Source: CAWIHK01 sp963835935 (GTDB lineage Bacteria > Bacteroidota > Ignavibacteria > UBA10030 > CAVZMI01). Taken from it: DNA of 64,000 nucleotides. Location: NCBI GenBank assembly GCA_963835935.1, contig CAWIHK010000001.1:744001-808000 (forward strand), read 5' to 3'. The notes beneath the pieces were generated by a model. That model made no database searches. It saw nothing but the letters and a program-made list of their open reading frames with translations, and was not told where the DNA came from. A program made the position numbers and the translations under genes. Positions 1 through 8,980 of this stretch are shown one piece after another; position 1 is the stretch's first letter, and the number at the start of each line of letters is the position of its first letter.

Positions 1-2
1 CC

Positions 3-353
3 GATAAACTCACGCATGAAGTTATTGATTCATTGCTTACTAAGGAGGCATTTTTGTCTCATCTGTATCCTTACGGAGAAAGTCCTGTCACTGATTCAGC
101 GTTTGATGGAAGTGATGGTTACTATAAATGTATATTTCCTGAGCATGAAGTGATTTTATTTAAAGTGGACAATCGGTTTTTTGAAGATTTTGTTAAATAC
201 ATGTCCACGAAGAATGGACTATCTCTAATTAATGTTTCGTCTGAAAATAAATACGTGATGGTAGGGATTGTTCCAAATCCAGGCTCAGGTTATCAAAAAT
301 TCTTTCCTCGAGAATATTTATTCAAATCATCTTACCAGCGAGAAATAAAATAA
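3..353 (+). CDS. C-terminal part of unrecognised protein (5' end outside window)
   Basis: The reading frame is open from base 3 to the TAA at 351-353, so this is the last ~116 residues of a gene that begins before the window. A TTG at 33 is only a formal internal start and has no ribosome site of its own. The fragment is mixed acidic and aromatic, with no membrane segment and no motif I recognise. It is followed by 244 bp without a gene, so it is probably not co-transcribed with the secretion operon. Function unknown. Confidence 0.55.
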   Translation, partial: DKLTHEVIDSLLTKEAFLSHLYPYGESPVTDSAFDGSDGYYKCIFPEHEVILFKVDNRFFEDFVKYMSTKNGLSLINVSSENKYVMVGIVPNPGSGYQKFFPREYLFKSSYQREIK

Positions 354-597
354 GGCGAATTATAGATTATTCATTATAGGATTTGGTAAGAAATAAAATA
401 TGACTTCTCAACCAATTTAAAAGGAAGGAAAAAGTGGATACAAGATGGTGATTATAGTTGCATTTTAAAATGATTTTTGCATTATTAAATTAATTTTGCA
501 GTCTTTCCTAAACATGCGGCAAATACCATAATCTTCCTAATTGTCTCGGTGTATTTGTCTCGCTATGTTTTTTTTATTGGTATAGTTAGGAGAAAGT

Positions 598-1026
598 ATG
601 CATCGGAAAAAAATATTTTCTCGGAATAAATGCTTGTCGCAATCCGGGTTTTCATTAACCGAGCTCATGGTGGTTCTTGTTATCATCGGAGTTTTGGTAC
701 TATTAGCTCTTCCAAAACTTCTCCCGGTTGTCACAAAAGCGAAAACCACGGAAGCAAAACTCATGCTCAAACAGGTCTACACGCTGGAACAGTCGTTTAA
801 ATACGAGCACGATAAATATTCATCCGTTCTCAGCGAAATCGGATTTGAGCAGGAAAAACTAATCAATGCCGGAGGGCAGGCGCGATACAAAATTGAAATC
901 GTATCCGCCAATGAAAAATCGTTTACCGCGCAGGCGACATCGATTGTGGATTTCAACAACAACGGCATTTTTAATGTCTGGGTCGTTGACGAAACCGGCG
1001 CGATAAAAGAGAAAGTGCCGGATTAA
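598..1026 (+). CDS. gspG: Major pseudopilin, GspG/type IV pilin-like
   Basis: A 142-residue prepilin-like protein. A short basic leader ends at Gly17 and is followed by Phe18-Ser-Leu-Thr-Glu22, the classic prepilin peptidase site with Glu at +5, then a hydrophobic helix of about 22 residues. The C-terminal part contains DFNNNG, resembling the calcium-binding or variable loop of GspG-like pilins. GGAG lies 8 bases before the ATG. As first gene of the operon, ahead of peptidase, ATPase and secretin, it is the likely main subunit of the periplasmic pseudopilus. A thin type IV pilus subunit is the alternative; the sequence alone does not separate them. Confidence 0.85.
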   Translation: MHRKKIFSRNKCLSQSGFSLTELMVVLVIIGVLVLLALPKLLPVVTKAKTTEAKLMLKQVYTLEQSFKYEHDKYSSVLSEIGFEQEKLINAGGQARYKIEIVSANEKSFTAQATSIVDFNNNGIFNVWVVDETGAIKEKVPD

Positions 1027-1137
1027 ATAATTTTGAATGCGGATTGCGAATTTTTGATTTCGGAATTAAAAAATCCTAAACATTCCGTCTTCACTCTTTT
1101 TAACATGCAAGCAATCGGATAAATAACTGTAATCTAA

Positions 1138-1172
1138 ACCTTGATCTTAATCTTGATCTTAATCTTGATCTC
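1138..1172 (+). repeat. Short tandem repeat (12-bp unit, about 2.7 copies)
   Basis: The unit CTTGATCTTAAT is repeated in tandem immediately before the start codon of the prepilin peptidase gene. It occupies the place where a ribosome site would be expected, and no good Shine-Dalgarno is visible. Similar low-complexity spacer text (GAATTACGAAT-like) occurs near 13090 and 14375. It could vary in copy number by slippage, but that is inference. Confidence 0.6.
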
Positions 1173-1175
1173 TTT

Positions 1176-1955
1176 ATGCTCTTAGCTCTCTTTTTAATAT
1201 GTATATTAGGCTTGTCGCTCGGAAGCTTCCTGAACGTCTGCATCTACAGGATTCCTCGCGTGATGTCGATTATTGCGCCGCGATCATTTTGTCCATCGTG
1301 CCGGCATCAACTCCGCTGGTATCAACTCATTCCCATCGTAAGTTTTTTAATTCAAGGTGGAAAGTGTTCGTATTGTTCCGCTCAAATTTCATTTCAATAT
1401 CCCTTGATTGAAATTCTTTCGAGTGTTGCTCTTATCGTTCCATTCATGCATTTCGGTTTCTCATCGGAGTTTTTTCTTTGTTCATTATTCTTTTACATTC
1501 TTCTACTCATCCTGTTCGTAGATTGGGAATATTTCATCATACCAAACAAGATTATTATTGTCGGGTTGATTATCTCTATCGCGTTCTATATGATTTTTTA
1601 TCAAGAAAAATTACTTTCGCATCTTCTTTTCGGCGTACTTGCCGCAGGAAGTATGTTCATCGTTCGGTATCTTGGAAATCTTATTTTCCGAAAAGAATCG
1701 CTTGGCATTGGAGATATTAAGCTGGCATTTTTTATCGGTATGTTTTTACCTTTCGATCTCTTTTTTGTTAGTGTCTGGATAGCCGCGGTTCTTGGCGTGA
1801 TGTACAGTTGTGTGGCAATTATACGGAGCAAAGAAATATTTACAACACGGAAAGTTCCGTTCGGTTCTTTATTATCTATTTCGTCGGCATGTATTTATTG
1901 GTATTCAAGTGAAATATCATTAATGATAAAACGATGGCTCATCTTCAATCAATAA
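1176..1955 (+). CDS. Prepilin peptidase / N-methyltransferase (PilD/GspO, A24 family)
   Basis: A 259-residue polytopic membrane aspartyl protease that cleaves and N-methylates the pseudopilins of this operon at the inner membrane. The N-terminal GSFLNVCIYRIPR block is typical of PilD. It is followed by the zinc-binding cysteine pairs Cys39/Cys42 and Cys64/Cys67. The two catalytic aspartates are seen in FVDWEYFIIPNK (about residue 115) and in the GxGDxK motif GIGDIK (about residue 178). Several hydrophobic helices follow. The 3' end overlaps the ATPase gene by 22 bp, implying translational coupling. The start has no clear ribosome site and follows a tandem repeat directly. Confidence 0.92.
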   Translation: MLLALFLICILGLSLGSFLNVCIYRIPRVMSIIAPRSFCPSCRHQLRWYQLIPIVSFLIQGGKCSYCSAQISFQYPLIEILSSVALIVPFMHFGFSSEFFLCSLFFYILLLILFVDWEYFIIPNKIIIVGLIISIAFYMIFYQEKLLSHLLFGVLAAGSMFIVRYLGNLIFRKESLGIGDIKLAFFIGMFLPFDLFFVSVWIAAVLGVMYSCVAIIRSKEIFTTRKVPFGSLLSISSACIYWYSSEISLMIKRWLIFNQ

Positions 1956-3430
1956 CGATCGATCACGATATCTTGCGGCTTATACCGAAATCGCTTGCCG
2001 TAGAATCGACAATAATTCCCCTGCGGCGGGATAACGATACGGTTGTTGTTGCATTGGCCAAAAACTGTTCTCCGCAAATCGTATCCGATCTCGAATTCAT
2101 TCTCGGCAAGAAAGTGATCGCCGAATATTATGAACGCGAAGAATTGCTGTCGGCGATTCAACGCATCTACGGTGTCACAACAGATGAATTAGAGCGATCA
2201 TCCCAGTCCGAAAACACCGGAGGATCGGAATTTGTTTCGTTGCGTGATGATGAGAAAGAAGAAGAAGCGAGCGCGGACGGATCGACTATCTCGCTCGTGA
2301 ATCGCATCATCACAGACGCCATCCAGATGCGGGCAAGCGATATTCACGTCGAGCCGTACGAGAAAAAACTTCGGGTACGCTACCGGCTCGACGGCGTATT
2401 GCACGAAGTACTGCAGCTTACTCCATCGCAGGCACGGCCGCTTCTTTCGAGATTAAAAATTATGGCCGACCTCGACATCGCAGAAAAACGCCGCCCGCAA
2501 GACGGAAGAATCAGGGTGAAAGATGGTGAGAGAGTAATCGACATTCGCGTTTCGAGTCTGCCGACAGATTTTGGTGAGAAGATTGTCCTCCGCATTCTGG
2601 ATAAAACACAGGTGCAGCTCGACATGATGAAATTAGGATTCGAGGAACATGAGCTGAAATCATTCCAGAAAACCGTCAAACTTCCTTACGGTATGATTTT
2701 AGTGACCGGCCCTACCGGAAGCGGTAAGACGACGACATTGTACGCGGCGCTCAATTATATCAATCGTCCCGAAATAAATATTACGACTATCGAAGATCCG
2801 ATCGAGTACAACCTGATGGGAATTAACCAAACGCATGTCCGGTCTGATATAGGAGTAACATTTGCGGCGGCATTGCGTTCGATCCTCCGTCAAGATCCGA
2901 ATGTCATCATGGTTGGTGAAATCCGGGATTCCGAAACCGCTGAAATCGCAATACGATCTGCACTCACGGGTCATCTTGTTTTTTCCACATTACATACAAA
3001 TGATGCGCCATCGGCAATAACGCGACTCATCGATATGGGGATCGAACCGTTTCTTGTTGCATCCTCAGTCAAAATGATTTTAGCTCAGCGATTGCTCCGG
3101 AAATTATGCGATGCGTGCAAAGAACCTGCGGAACTAACCGACGAACAACGCGACGAACTCAGTGGAACTCCAAAACTATTAAAAAATAAATTTTACATCG
3201 GCAAAGGTTGTCCGGCATGCAACAATGTTGGATATAAAGGAAGGATGGCGGTGTATGAAGTTCTTCCGATTCAAAACGGCATCAGTGATTTGATCGGACG
3301 GGGAGTGACCGCGTCTGAACTTCGTGAAAAAGCGAAGGCGAATGGGATGCTTACACTGCGCGAAGCGGCGTTACAAAAAGCCATCCGATCCGAAACATCG
3401 TTGGATGAAGTTATCCGAGAAACAGTATAG
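1934..3430 (+). CDS. gspE: Type II secretion / pilus assembly ATPase GspE/PilB
   Basis: A 498-residue cytoplasmic hexameric ATPase that powers pseudopilus assembly. An N-terminal GspE_N-like domain (about residues 1-110) precedes the T2SE catalytic domain. Walker A GPTGSGKTT lies at about residues 257-265 and the Walker B-type block IMVGEIRDSETAEIA at about 325. His-box residues are seen in SALTGHLVFSTLHTND. A four-cysteine zinc site is formed by LCDAC and GCPAC (about residues 395-430), typical of GspE and PilB. Length is normal. It overlaps the peptidase gene upstream and is followed after only a few bases by the secretin. No PilT-type retraction ATPase is seen in the window, which favours a secretion role over twitching. 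Confidence 0.95.
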   Translation: MAHLQSITIDHDILRLIPKSLAVESTIIPLRRDNDTVVVALAKNCSPQIVSDLEFILGKKVIAEYYEREELLSAIQRIYGVTTDELERSSQSENTGGSEFVSLRDDEKEEEASADGSTISLVNRIITDAIQMRASDIHVEPYEKKLRVRYRLDGVLHEVLQLTPSQARPLLSRLKIMADLDIAEKRRPQDGRIRVKDGERVIDIRVSSLPTDFGEKIVLRILDKTQVQLDMMKLGFEEHELKSFQKTVKLPYGMILVTGPTGSGKTTTLYAALNYINRPEINITTIEDPIEYNLMGINQTHVRSDIGVTFAAALRSILRQDPNVIMVGEIRDSETAEIAIRSALTGHLVFSTLHTNDAPSAITRLIDMGIEPFLVASSVKMILAQRLLRKLCDACKEPAELTDEQRDELSGTPKLLKNKFYIGKGCPACNNVGYKGRMAVYEVLPIQNGISDLIGRGVTASELREKAKANGMLTLREAALQKAIRSETSLDEVIRETV

Positions 3431-3438
3431 AGGTGTCT

Positions 3439-5361
3439 ATGAAACGTATGATTTCAATAATTTTAATGAGTATGTCGCTCGTGTTGCTCGTCCGGGCACA
3501 AGCTCCCGATACCGTTGCAAAAGCTGTCCAGCAGTTTCCGAGCGGAGCCATGGATACGACGTCGATCAACGTCAAGGATATGGATATTAGAGATATTTTT
3601 CGAGGTCTATCGTCACAATACGGCCTCAATATCATTCTTGATAATTCGATCAATAAAAAAGTGACGATTTCACTCACCAGTGTTCAGGTGCATGAGTTGA
3701 TGAAATTCCTCTGCAAGGAAAATAACCTTGCCCTCGCATTCGAAGCGGGAATTTTTAGAATTTCACCGCCGGCCGTTCAGCTTCCTCCTCCTCCAAAACC
3801 ACTGCAAGTGGATTATGAGAACAGTTTATTTTCCGTCGATTTAAAAAATGAAGATCTTGAAAAAGTGATCCTCGAGATCGGAAAAAAGTGTGATAAAAAT
3901 ATTCTCATTATTAGCGGAACTTCCGGATCGGTGGGCGGGCGCTTGAAAAATATAGATTTTGATCTTGGCTTTACACAGTTGATGAACAACAACGGGTTTG
4001 CAGTTCAAAAAAAGAGTGGTATCTATCTTGTCAGCCGTTTGGATTATTATGTCGGAACTCAAGGAACGACAACAGCACAGCAAAAATCCGGGCCGTACTG
4101 GATCAGCGTCAAAGATTCATTGGTATCCATCGATGTGACCAATGCGCCGCTCGAACGAGTGGTTGCCAATATCACACGCCAGTTGAACACCGATGTAATT
4201 TTTTATGGCAATGTTACCGGCAATGTCACTATTCGTGCGACGAATGTGACACTGACGAGTGCACTCAACAAACTTTTTCGGAACAGCAATTTTACTTATG
4301 CAGAATCGGAGGGAATGTATTTTATAGGTGAGAAGACGAATAAGTCGCTAGTGACAAACAAATTGTTAAAAATGAAGTACATGATGGCAGATAAAGTTAT
4401 GGAGTCCTTGCCGCAGACTTTAAGTTCCCAGGCAACTATCAAGGTGATAAAAGAACAGAATGGGATTGTCATCGTCGGTTCGGCTGACATTGTTCAGCAA
4501 GTTGAGGACTATGTACGTGAAATCGATAAACCGGTCGCACAGGTACTCATTGAAGCGCTCGTCGTCGATTTCGATATTTCGCATGGTACAGAATTCGGCA
4601 TTCAATCTGCTCTCCTCGGTTCAGGTGATACGTTGAATTATAGGAGACAAGGGACTCTTACTCCGGGAATCGATTACAATATGAAGGGTGACTATATCAA
4701 TAAAGGATTGCAAAAAATCGGGAAAATCAATTTATTCGGAGCGGAACTCAACATTGCCAGTCTCGGACATCTTCCTTCCGATTTTTTCATGAATGTTAAA
4801 GCGCTCGAACATAAAGGTGTCGCAAATATTAAATCGCATCCGATTTTAGCAACACTCAATGGAACAAAAGCGACATTAAGCATCGGCACGACACAATATT
4901 ATAAATTAACGAGTTCAGTGCCGCTCCGCGATATGACACAGACAACAATGCTTCAGACGAACGAATCGTTCACTGAAATTTCAGCCGATGTGAAACTCGA
5001 AATAACTCCATACGTTGGATCCGACGGTCTGATCACCGTTGACATTAAACCGGATTTTCGAACACCCGTCGGCACGTTAAATTCTGAAACTCCTCCTACG
5101 ATTAACAAACGGGCTATGAGTTCGACGCTCGAAGTCAGGGAAGGAGAAACGATCGTCCTCGGAGGTATGGTCAGCGAAACCGATTCCGAAGATCGCGATC
5201 AGGTGCCAATAATAGGATCGATCCCATTACTGGGCGGGTTATTTTCTTCTACAAATAAAACAACGCACAAAACGCAGCTTATGATATATGTGACTCCGCA
5301 TATATCATACGGTGAAGCATTTAACTCCCAATACAACACTCCTCCAGCATCGAACCAATGA
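3439..5361 (+). CDS. gspD: Outer-membrane secretin GspD/PilQ
   Basis: About 640 residues. The N-terminus MKRMISIILMSMSLVLLVRA is a signal peptide. The ATG at 3439 is preferred over the GTG at 3433 because AGAGG lies just before it. Repeated STN/secretin-N type modules fill residues ~40-350: one block with DIRDIFRGLSSQYGLNI and a later one with LERVVANITRQLNTDV. The C-terminal secretin domain carries the signature region VLGGMVSETDSEDRDQVPIIG followed by SIPLLGGLFSS. It forms the outer-membrane gate of the system. The stop overlaps the next ATG (ATGA), so expression is coupled to the PilM-N fusion. Confidence 0.94.
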   Translation: MKRMISIILMSMSLVLLVRAQAPDTVAKAVQQFPSGAMDTTSINVKDMDIRDIFRGLSSQYGLNIILDNSINKKVTISLTSVQVHELMKFLCKENNLALAFEAGIFRISPPAVQLPPPPKPLQVDYENSLFSVDLKNEDLEKVILEIGKKCDKNILIISGTSGSVGGRLKNIDFDLGFTQLMNNNGFAVQKKSGIYLVSRLDYYVGTQGTTTAQQKSGPYWISVKDSLVSIDVTNAPLERVVANITRQLNTDVIFYGNVTGNVTIRATNVTLTSALNKLFRNSNFTYAESEGMYFIGEKTNKSLVTNKLLKMKYMMADKVMESLPQTLSSQATIKVIKEQNGIVIVGSADIVQQVEDYVREIDKPVAQVLIEALVVDFDISHGTEFGIQSALLGSGDTLNYRRQGTLTPGIDYNMKGDYINKGLQKIGKINLFGAELNIASLGHLPSDFFMNVKALEHKGVANIKSHPILATLNGTKATLSIGTTQYYKLTSSVPLRDMTQTTMLQTNESFTEISADVKLEITPYVGSDGLITVDIKPDFRTPVGTLNSETPPTINKRAMSSTLEVREGETIVLGGMVSETDSEDRDQVPIIGSIPLLGGLFSSTNKTTHKTQLMIYVTPHISYGEAFNSQYNTPPASNQ

Positions 5362-6749
5362 ATAAAATTTTTCAAATGATCGATCTCCAGCGATGGTCCG
5401 GCGTGACGCCGATTCTCGGAATCGATCTTACTGACGATCGTGCTCGTGTTGTAGTCATGGAACGAAAAGGATTATGGTATCGGAGGTATTCCAGCAATTT
5501 TCAAATCGTCGATTTTTTTACCTGCGAGTTTGAAAGTAATGAACAGCGGCAACAAAAAGCAGAACAACTCCAGCGATGCTTGAGTGAGCGTGAAATCGAA
5601 TCTCCTTATACAGTCTCGACGCTCCGTTCTTCGGCGGTAAAAATTATCACAACGCTAGTACCGGATGGAACTGAAAACATACGCGAATGGATCGCAGACC
5701 ATCAGGATAAACTTCTTCGATTGCCTATAGCCTCGTCCGAACTTATTGTCGATTTTGAAATTCTCGATCGAACGGAGAATGGAATTTTGACAGAAATATC
5801 GTTTGTTCGGAAAAATGATGTTGAAGAACATGTTGCGTTTCTGGAGCAGTGTGGAATACGTTTGCTTAGTGTGGGGACGGGTGTTCGGGATGTTGTCAAT
5901 CTTCTTTTGTTAAGCGGCGAAGGAGATATTCTGCTGTTCGATTCACAATCAGTGTGGCATGCAGGTGTGCGAAATGGCAAGAAATCGCCGATCGCTATAA
6001 CACCGCGAGTTATCGGAAAAAGTGTTGCCGAATATCGTGAGTTGTTCTCGGTGAAGAGTGATGCAGTATTTGTTGGAGATGGAATAGAAGAAACTGAATC
6101 GGCACGAGATTCTCACATAATTCCAATAGGCATTCAACTGGAATACGCACTTGCTTATGGTTTAGCGATCAAAGGCTTCATACCGGAGCTGAGTCCGGTT
6201 AATGTACTCTCAAACGAACAGCGATTGAAGACGGCTGAACATAGTTCTAAAAGTTTATTCCAGCGTGTGGCAATTCTCTGCGGAGGAATTTTATTTCTTC
6301 TGCTTTCAGTTCAAATGATGATATCCATGTATATACAGAACCGTATAGATAAGATAGACCAACAGCTATCGACAGCGAGCGGAGTCTACGAAGAAGTGAA
6401 GATGCTGGAAAAGCAAATCGCGACTCTCCGGCAAAAAGTTGAATACGGCAATACATCGATGCAAAGGAGGGATGCCGCAAAAATTCTGCACGATGTCGCC
6501 CGTCTTGTTCCGAACGATGTCTGGCTTCATTCACTGACCTACGATGCGAAGGATCAAGGAAAAATAATTTTACTTTGTTCGGGATACTCCAGATCTAATG
6601 AAGGAGTTGCTGAATTTTTGAAGAACATCGAGATCTCAAATTATTGTTCTAATGCTCGGCTGGTAAAGACGGGAGCTAATGCACATGATATCATCGAATC
6701 TGTTCATTCTAAAAATATAACATTCGAATTAACGGCGGCTATCCGGTGA
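5358..6749 (+). CDS. PilM-PilN fusion (GspL-like inner-membrane platform protein)
   Basis: 463 residues. Residues ~1-300 have an actin-like PilM/GspL-cyto layout beginning with GIDLTDDRARVVVMER, the usual nucleotide-fold first strand. A single membrane segment follows (about 303-325, RVAILCGGILFLLLSVQMM), then a coiled coil (about 328-365), then a PilN-like periplasmic domain containing ILHDVARLVPNDVWLHSLTY. In type IV pili PilM and PilN are separate proteins; here they are one polypeptide, topologically equal to GspL. It should recruit the ATPase and hold PilO and PilP. ATGA overlaps exist with the secretin gene upstream and the PilO-like gene downstream. Confidence 0.85.
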   Translation: MNKIFQMIDLQRWSGVTPILGIDLTDDRARVVVMERKGLWYRRYSSNFQIVDFFTCEFESNEQRQQKAEQLQRCLSEREIESPYTVSTLRSSAVKIITTLVPDGTENIREWIADHQDKLLRLPIASSELIVDFEILDRTENGILTEISFVRKNDVEEHVAFLEQCGIRLLSVGTGVRDVVNLLLLSGEGDILLFDSQSVWHAGVRNGKKSPIAITPRVIGKSVAEYRELFSVKSDAVFVGDGIEETESARDSHIIPIGIQLEYALAYGLAIKGFIPELSPVNVLSNEQRLKTAEHSSKSLFQRVAILCGGILFLLLSVQMMISMYIQNRIDKIDQQLSTASGVYEEVKMLEKQIATLRQKVEYGNTSMQRRDAAKILHDVARLVPNDVWLHSLTYDAKDQGKIILLCSGYSRSNEGVAEFLKNIEISNYCSNARLVKTGANAHDIIESVHSKNITFELTAAIR

Positions 6750-7270
6750 TGATTCATAAAAAATATCGACTATTTATTTTCGGAACGATTGCCGTATTCC
6801 TTTTTCTTTTGTTCACGGAAGTTTGGGATCGGTGGAGCGGTGTGGTTACCCTCTACTCCGATTTGCAGGAAAAAGAAAAGTTGACAATCGACAATATCCA
6901 ACAACGCCGGATCGACCTCCGGGCACAACAGCAATTACTCACGGCTCAGCTTGCGGGCCATTCAGAAATCTACCGTAATAATCAGACAGGTGTGTTTGAA
7001 TACTTGAACGACTGCGCTCGAAAATCCGGCGTACGTTTTACTTCATTAGTACCAAGCGAAAACGATGCCGGAGCTCAATTGAAGGAAATCGGATTTAAAA
7101 TTGAGGTTCAGTCCGATTATCATCATATCGCCCAGTTCGTGAATGCCATCGAGACCGGTGTTTTTAATGCACGATTCCGAAAACTGATTATCGGCACAGA
7201 TGAATCGAAGGATAGACAGTTGAAAGCGCAGCTCGAAGGAGTCGTTTATGTTGTGCAGGGAAAAGAATGA
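6746..7270 (+). CDS. PilO/GspM-like inner-membrane alignment protein
   Basis: 174 residues: a short cytoplasmic start, one membrane helix at about residues 8-25, a coiled coil at about 35-75 rich in Gln and Arg, and a ferredoxin-like periplasmic domain including SDYHHIAQFVNAIE, a PilO-like pattern. By position between the PilM-N fusion and the PilP-like protein it fills the PilO/GspM slot of the alignment complex. It overlaps both neighbours by four bases. Sequence motifs in this family are weak, so the call leans partly on gene order. Confidence 0.78.
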   Translation: MMIHKKYRLFIFGTIAVFLFLLFTEVWDRWSGVVTLYSDLQEKEKLTIDNIQQRRIDLRAQQQLLTAQLAGHSEIYRNNQTGVFEYLNDCARKSGVRFTSLVPSENDAGAQLKEIGFKIEVQSDYHHIAQFVNAIETGVFNARFRKLIIGTDESKDRQLKAQLEGVVYVVQGKE

Positions 7271-7728
7271 TAAAAAATAACAAGACGATTGTGAGAATTC
7301 TCGTCATTGCCGTCGTCGGCGTGTGGGGAGCGATTGCAGTACGGATTTATGAATCGATCACTTCTCAAAGTACACCGACGGATTCAGACTCGATTACATC
7401 GACTACTGTGCCGACACAGGTCCATGAACGTTACGTTTATATCGATGATGTTCGCGATCCATTCCATCCAACACCACCGCCAGTTAATAAAAAAACAAAA
7501 ACCGATTCACAAAAAAAGAAAGAAGCGATTATCATCCCGGTCCCATTCACATTATCCGGCGTTATTCTCGGCAAACCAAAAGCGACTGCAGTTTTGTTAT
7601 CGACGGATGGCAATACGTTTTTCACTCACGAAGGGGATACATTGAAGGGAGTGAAGATTCTCAAAATTACACGCCAAAGCGTTGAGTACCTTTTTAATAA
7701 AAAGAAGAATGAGTGGCATGTCGAATAA
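7267..7728 (+). CDS. PilP/GspC-like periplasmic linker protein
   Basis: 153 residues: an N-terminal membrane anchor (about 9-26), a Ser/Thr/Pro-rich linker, the motif YIDDVRDPFHP (about residue 58) typical of PilP and GspC-class proteins, a Lys-rich stretch, and a small beta domain with FTLSGVILGKPKATAVL (homology-region-like). It probably connects the inner-membrane PilM-N/PilO complex to the secretin. It starts within the stop of the PilO-like gene (ATGA), and its own 3' end overlaps the next gene. Confidence 0.78.
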   Translation: MIKNNKTIVRILVIAVVGVWGAIAVRIYESITSQSTPTDSDSITSTTVPTQVHERYVYIDDVRDPFHPTPPPVNKKTKTDSQKKKEAIIIPVPFTLSGVILGKPKATAVLLSTDGNTFFTHEGDTLKGVKILKITRQSVEYLFNKKKNEWHVE

Positions 7729-8980
7729 CGGCAAGAGAGCGCGCCGACGACCACACAACCCGGAATCGGGATTTGCTCTGCCGAGTGTGTTGATGCTGGT
7801 TGTAATTCTTTCACTTGTTGCATTTTCAATACTCCTCTTACAATATCTGCGCAAAGAATCGGCGCTCAGGGATGTTGCCGTCATGAAAGCAGAATATGCC
7901 GCACAAAGCGGCGTAGCCCGCGTACTTGCCGATAATCCGGAACGAGTAAGGGACACAAGTTATATTTTTGGCGATGAAAGCCGGGCCGCTGTCACGACCA
8001 CAACATGGGGCTCGTATATTCTCGTAATCTCGGAAGGATCGTTCCGAAAAACCAAAACGATACGAGTGGCGTTGGCAGCGGCTCGGATGCCGGCATTGTA
8101 CTCAGCCGGACTGATTTTTACCAACGATAATCATCAGTTGGTATTTACGGGAACAGCGTCGGTAGACGGAGATGTCGTGTTGGGAAAAGCCGGCGCCACC
8201 GTCGGTACGCTTTCTGATTTTCCAACTCCCAGATCTATGCCTGTTCATGGTAAAATCAAAACACTTCAATCATTACCTCCGGTGAATAATAATCCGCAAT
8301 TTATCGAACATGCAATTCATATCTACGATGATTTTCTTCAATCATCATCGTCATTCGGTCGGAATCAATTTCGATCGATCTCGATCACTGTTAACGATTC
8401 GGGGGCTGTCAATCTTTCGTCTATTCCCGATACTATCGATATTCTCTACACGAGGGGTAATGTTGTTTTACTGGGTGAAGTCAAACGACGTATTCAACCA
8501 TTAAAAATATTTATCGATGGAAATGCGGTCATTTCTAGTTCCGCGCGAATGTACGGACTCGTTGCAATCCTCGCATCCGGATCGGTGAAGGTGATGCCCG
8601 GAGCCGATCTCCGGCAGACGATACTCACAAGTAAGAATGGAATACAGATTGAAAAGCATTCAGCCATCTCCGCTCAATTATTCGCCCCGATAATTACTAT
8701 CGATACCGGCGCGGTGATGAGTTTTCCGTCGCTTGCATTTACCGGAGTTGAAAAAAATATTCCGTCTGTTAGTCGCAGCATTGTATTGAGACAAAATGCA
8801 AGGTTCGAAGGGACGATGTTTTTTTACATGCCGCCTGCCGCATCACAATCGGATGAAAATATCGTTATCGAACCGACCGCACACCTCAAAGGATTTCTCC
8901 GTTGTGATAATCAATTGACACTGGATGGGATTGTGGATGGTGTCGTGTTGACACGTGATTTTTATTTCTACCACTCCTGA
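7709..8980 (+). CDS. PilX/GspK-like minor pseudopilin, 3' end displaced by IS insertion
   Basis: About 423 residues from the ATG at 7709; ATG 7718 is an alternative with better spacing from AAGAAG. The pilin-like signal is ESG followed by FALPSVLMLVVILSLVAFSI without Glu at +5, as in GspK/PilX tip subunits, then MKAEYAAQSGVARVLADNP, a PilX-type helix. The C-terminal half is a beta-rich, bactofilin/adhesin-like region. The reading frame reaches FYFYHS and then stops on a TGA belonging to the inserted element, so the last ~40 residues (re-found at 10715-10837) are lost. Whether the shortened product works is unknown. It was originally the gene directly upstream of the GspI-like gene. Confidence 0.75.
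   Translation: MSGMSNNGKRARRRPHNPESGFALPSVLMLVVILSLVAFSILLLQYLRKESALRDVAVMKAEYAAQSGVARVLADNPERVRDTSYIFGDESRAAVTTTTWGSYILVISEGSFRKTKTIRVALAAARMPALYSAGLIFTNDNHQLVFTGTASVDGDVVLGKAGATVGTLSDFPTPRSMPVHGKIKTLQSLPPVNNNPQFIEHAIHIYDDFLQSSSSFGRNQFRSISITVNDSGAVNLSSIPDTIDILYTRGNVVLLGEVKRRIQPLKIFIDGNAVISSSARMYGLVAILASGSVKVMPGADLRQTILTSKNGIQIEKHSAISAQLFAPIITIDTGAVMSFPSLAFTGVEKNIPSVSRSIVLRQNARFEGTMFFYMPPAASQSDENIVIEPTAHLKGFLRCDNQLTLDGIVDGVVLTRDFYFYHS
8888..8977. repeat. Left copy of 90-bp target-site duplication
   Basis: This 90-bp stretch of the PilX/GspK-like gene is repeated without a mismatch at 10625-10714, directly flanking the IS1634-type element. Such very long and variable duplications are a known peculiarity of the IS1634 family. 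Two bases at the border are ambiguous because they could belong to the terminal inverted repeat. Confidence 0.9.

Noticed and set aside
7307..7645. 112-codon plus-strand frame inside the PilP-like gene
   Set aside because: Out of frame with a gene supported by its DVRDPF motif and ATGA coupling; His/Arg-rich shadow composition.
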